A stretch of DNA of 14,619 nucleotides from Coemansia sp. RSA 1804 (taxonomy: Eukaryota > Kickxellomycota > Kickxellomycetes > Kickxellales > Kickxellaceae): assembly GCA_027578815.1 (NCBI GenBank), contig JANBTH010000571.1:1-14619 (forward strand), written 5' to 3'. Below, piece after piece: positions 14,278 through 14,619 of this stretch. Under the pieces are notes generated by a model, which did no database searches, was not told the origin of the DNA, and saw only the letters and a list, made by a program, of their open reading frames with translations. The translations under genes and the position numbers were made by a program. The number at the start of each line of letters is the position of its first letter. Position 1 is the first letter of the stretch.

Positions 14278-14619
14278 TCAGTAGTTCTTCAGCGAGCGCT
14301 CCAGGATCCCAGCAATCTGCTCAGCACCCGTCTGGCGTGGCGATAGCTTGAGAACGCGGTGCTGCGGCAGGATGCTCTCGACCAGCGGATCGATGTCGGC
14401 AGAAGTGAAGCCAAACGCAGAAATACCGTCGGGGACGCCGAGGTCGAAGAGGAAGCGGCGCAGAGCATCAGCCAGAATGGTGCCAGCATCGTCGCGCTTT
14501 GCGTTGGTAATGTCGGCGCCCAGAATGAAAGCAACCTCCAGGTGGCGGTCGGGACTGGTTGCGGCGGTGAACTCGGCGACGGCGGGACTGGTGATAGCAA
14601 CGCTGATGCCGTGCGGACA
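14278..14619 (-). CDS. ADHFE1: Hydroxyacid-oxoacid transhydrogenase, C-terminal part (partial, runs off right edge)
   Basis: Iron-containing alcohol dehydrogenase family enzyme of mitochondria. It oxidises 4-hydroxybutyrate to succinic semialdehyde while reducing 2-oxoglutarate to D-2-hydroxyglutarate, without free NAD. Only the last 113 residues are in the window, on the minus strand ending at TGA 14280-14278. They match the helical C-terminal domain of ADHFE1: HGISVAITSPAVAEFTA (3-19), PDRHLEVAFILGAD (23-36), ADALRRFLFDLGVPDGISAF (50-69), a segment ADIDPLVESILPQHRVLKLS (74-93), and a closing LERSLKNY. The iron and nucleotide-binding regions lie outside the window. Another type III alcohol dehydrogenase is less likely, because these C-terminal phrases are characteristic of the transhydrogenase branch. 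Confidence 0.88.
   Translation of the reverse strand, partial: CPHGISVAITSPAVAEFTAATSPDRHLEVAFILGADITNAKRDDAGTILADALRRFLFDLGVPDGISAFGFTSADIDPLVESILPQHRVLKLSPRQTGAEQIAGILERSLKNY

Noticed and set aside
1..14619. An operon, defence island, mobile element or CRISPR array.
   Set aside because: Genes alternate strands with their own leaders, encode eukaryotic housekeeping functions, and there are no spaced repeats, transposase-like proteins or terminal inverted repeats.

Overview
The window looks like nuclear DNA from an early-diverging fungus. This is inferred from the gene set: eukaryotic nuclear genes (ribosomal protein eS19, TFIIE beta, topoisomerase III, augmin subunit 1), a fungal vacuolar amino-acid transporter, a probable INA17-type mitochondrial assembly factor, short AT-rich intergenic stretches with pyrimidine-rich leaders, GC-rich coding regions and almost no introns. 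A HAUS1 homologue and a long metazoan-type TOP3 argue against the budding-yeast lineage. Kickxellomycotina (Coemansia-like) or another zygomycete-grade group is my best guess, but the sequence alone does not prove it.

Layout, left to right: the 5' end of an unidentified basic protein runs off the left edge (minus, 1-233). Divergent from it is a small mitochondrial inner-membrane protein resembling INA17 (652-1023, plus), then lipoyl synthase (1400-2800, plus). An unidentified basic protein (2882-3550, minus) converges on lipoyl synthase. HAUS1 (3764-4732, minus) and topoisomerase III alpha (5079-8396, plus) diverge from a 346-base shared promoter. TFIIE beta (8728-9513, plus) converges on ribosomal protein eS19 (9784-10251, minus). 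A 968-base stretch separates eS19 from a divergent FabG-like short-chain reductase whose CDS is split by one intron (11220-12196, plus). An AVT-type amino-acid transporter (12274-13779, minus) converges on the reductase. The window ends inside the last 113 codons of a hydroxyacid-oxoacid transhydrogenase (14278-14619, minus).

These are independent eukaryotic genes, not an operon. Four of them point to the mitochondrion: the INA17-like protein (ATP synthase assembly), lipoyl synthase (lipoate cofactor), the FabG-like reductase (possible mitochondrial fatty-acid synthesis step upstream of lipoate) and the transhydrogenase. This is suggestive but could be chance. I found no transposon, CRISPR array, tRNA, rRNA or other novel system. 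The observations most worth a second look are the terminal mini-exon of the reductase, a probable 5'UTR intron ending directly at the eS19 start codon, the zinc-finger array of TOP3, augmin in a fungus, two unidentified genes, and a tandem AACCGGTC motif in the long intergenic region.
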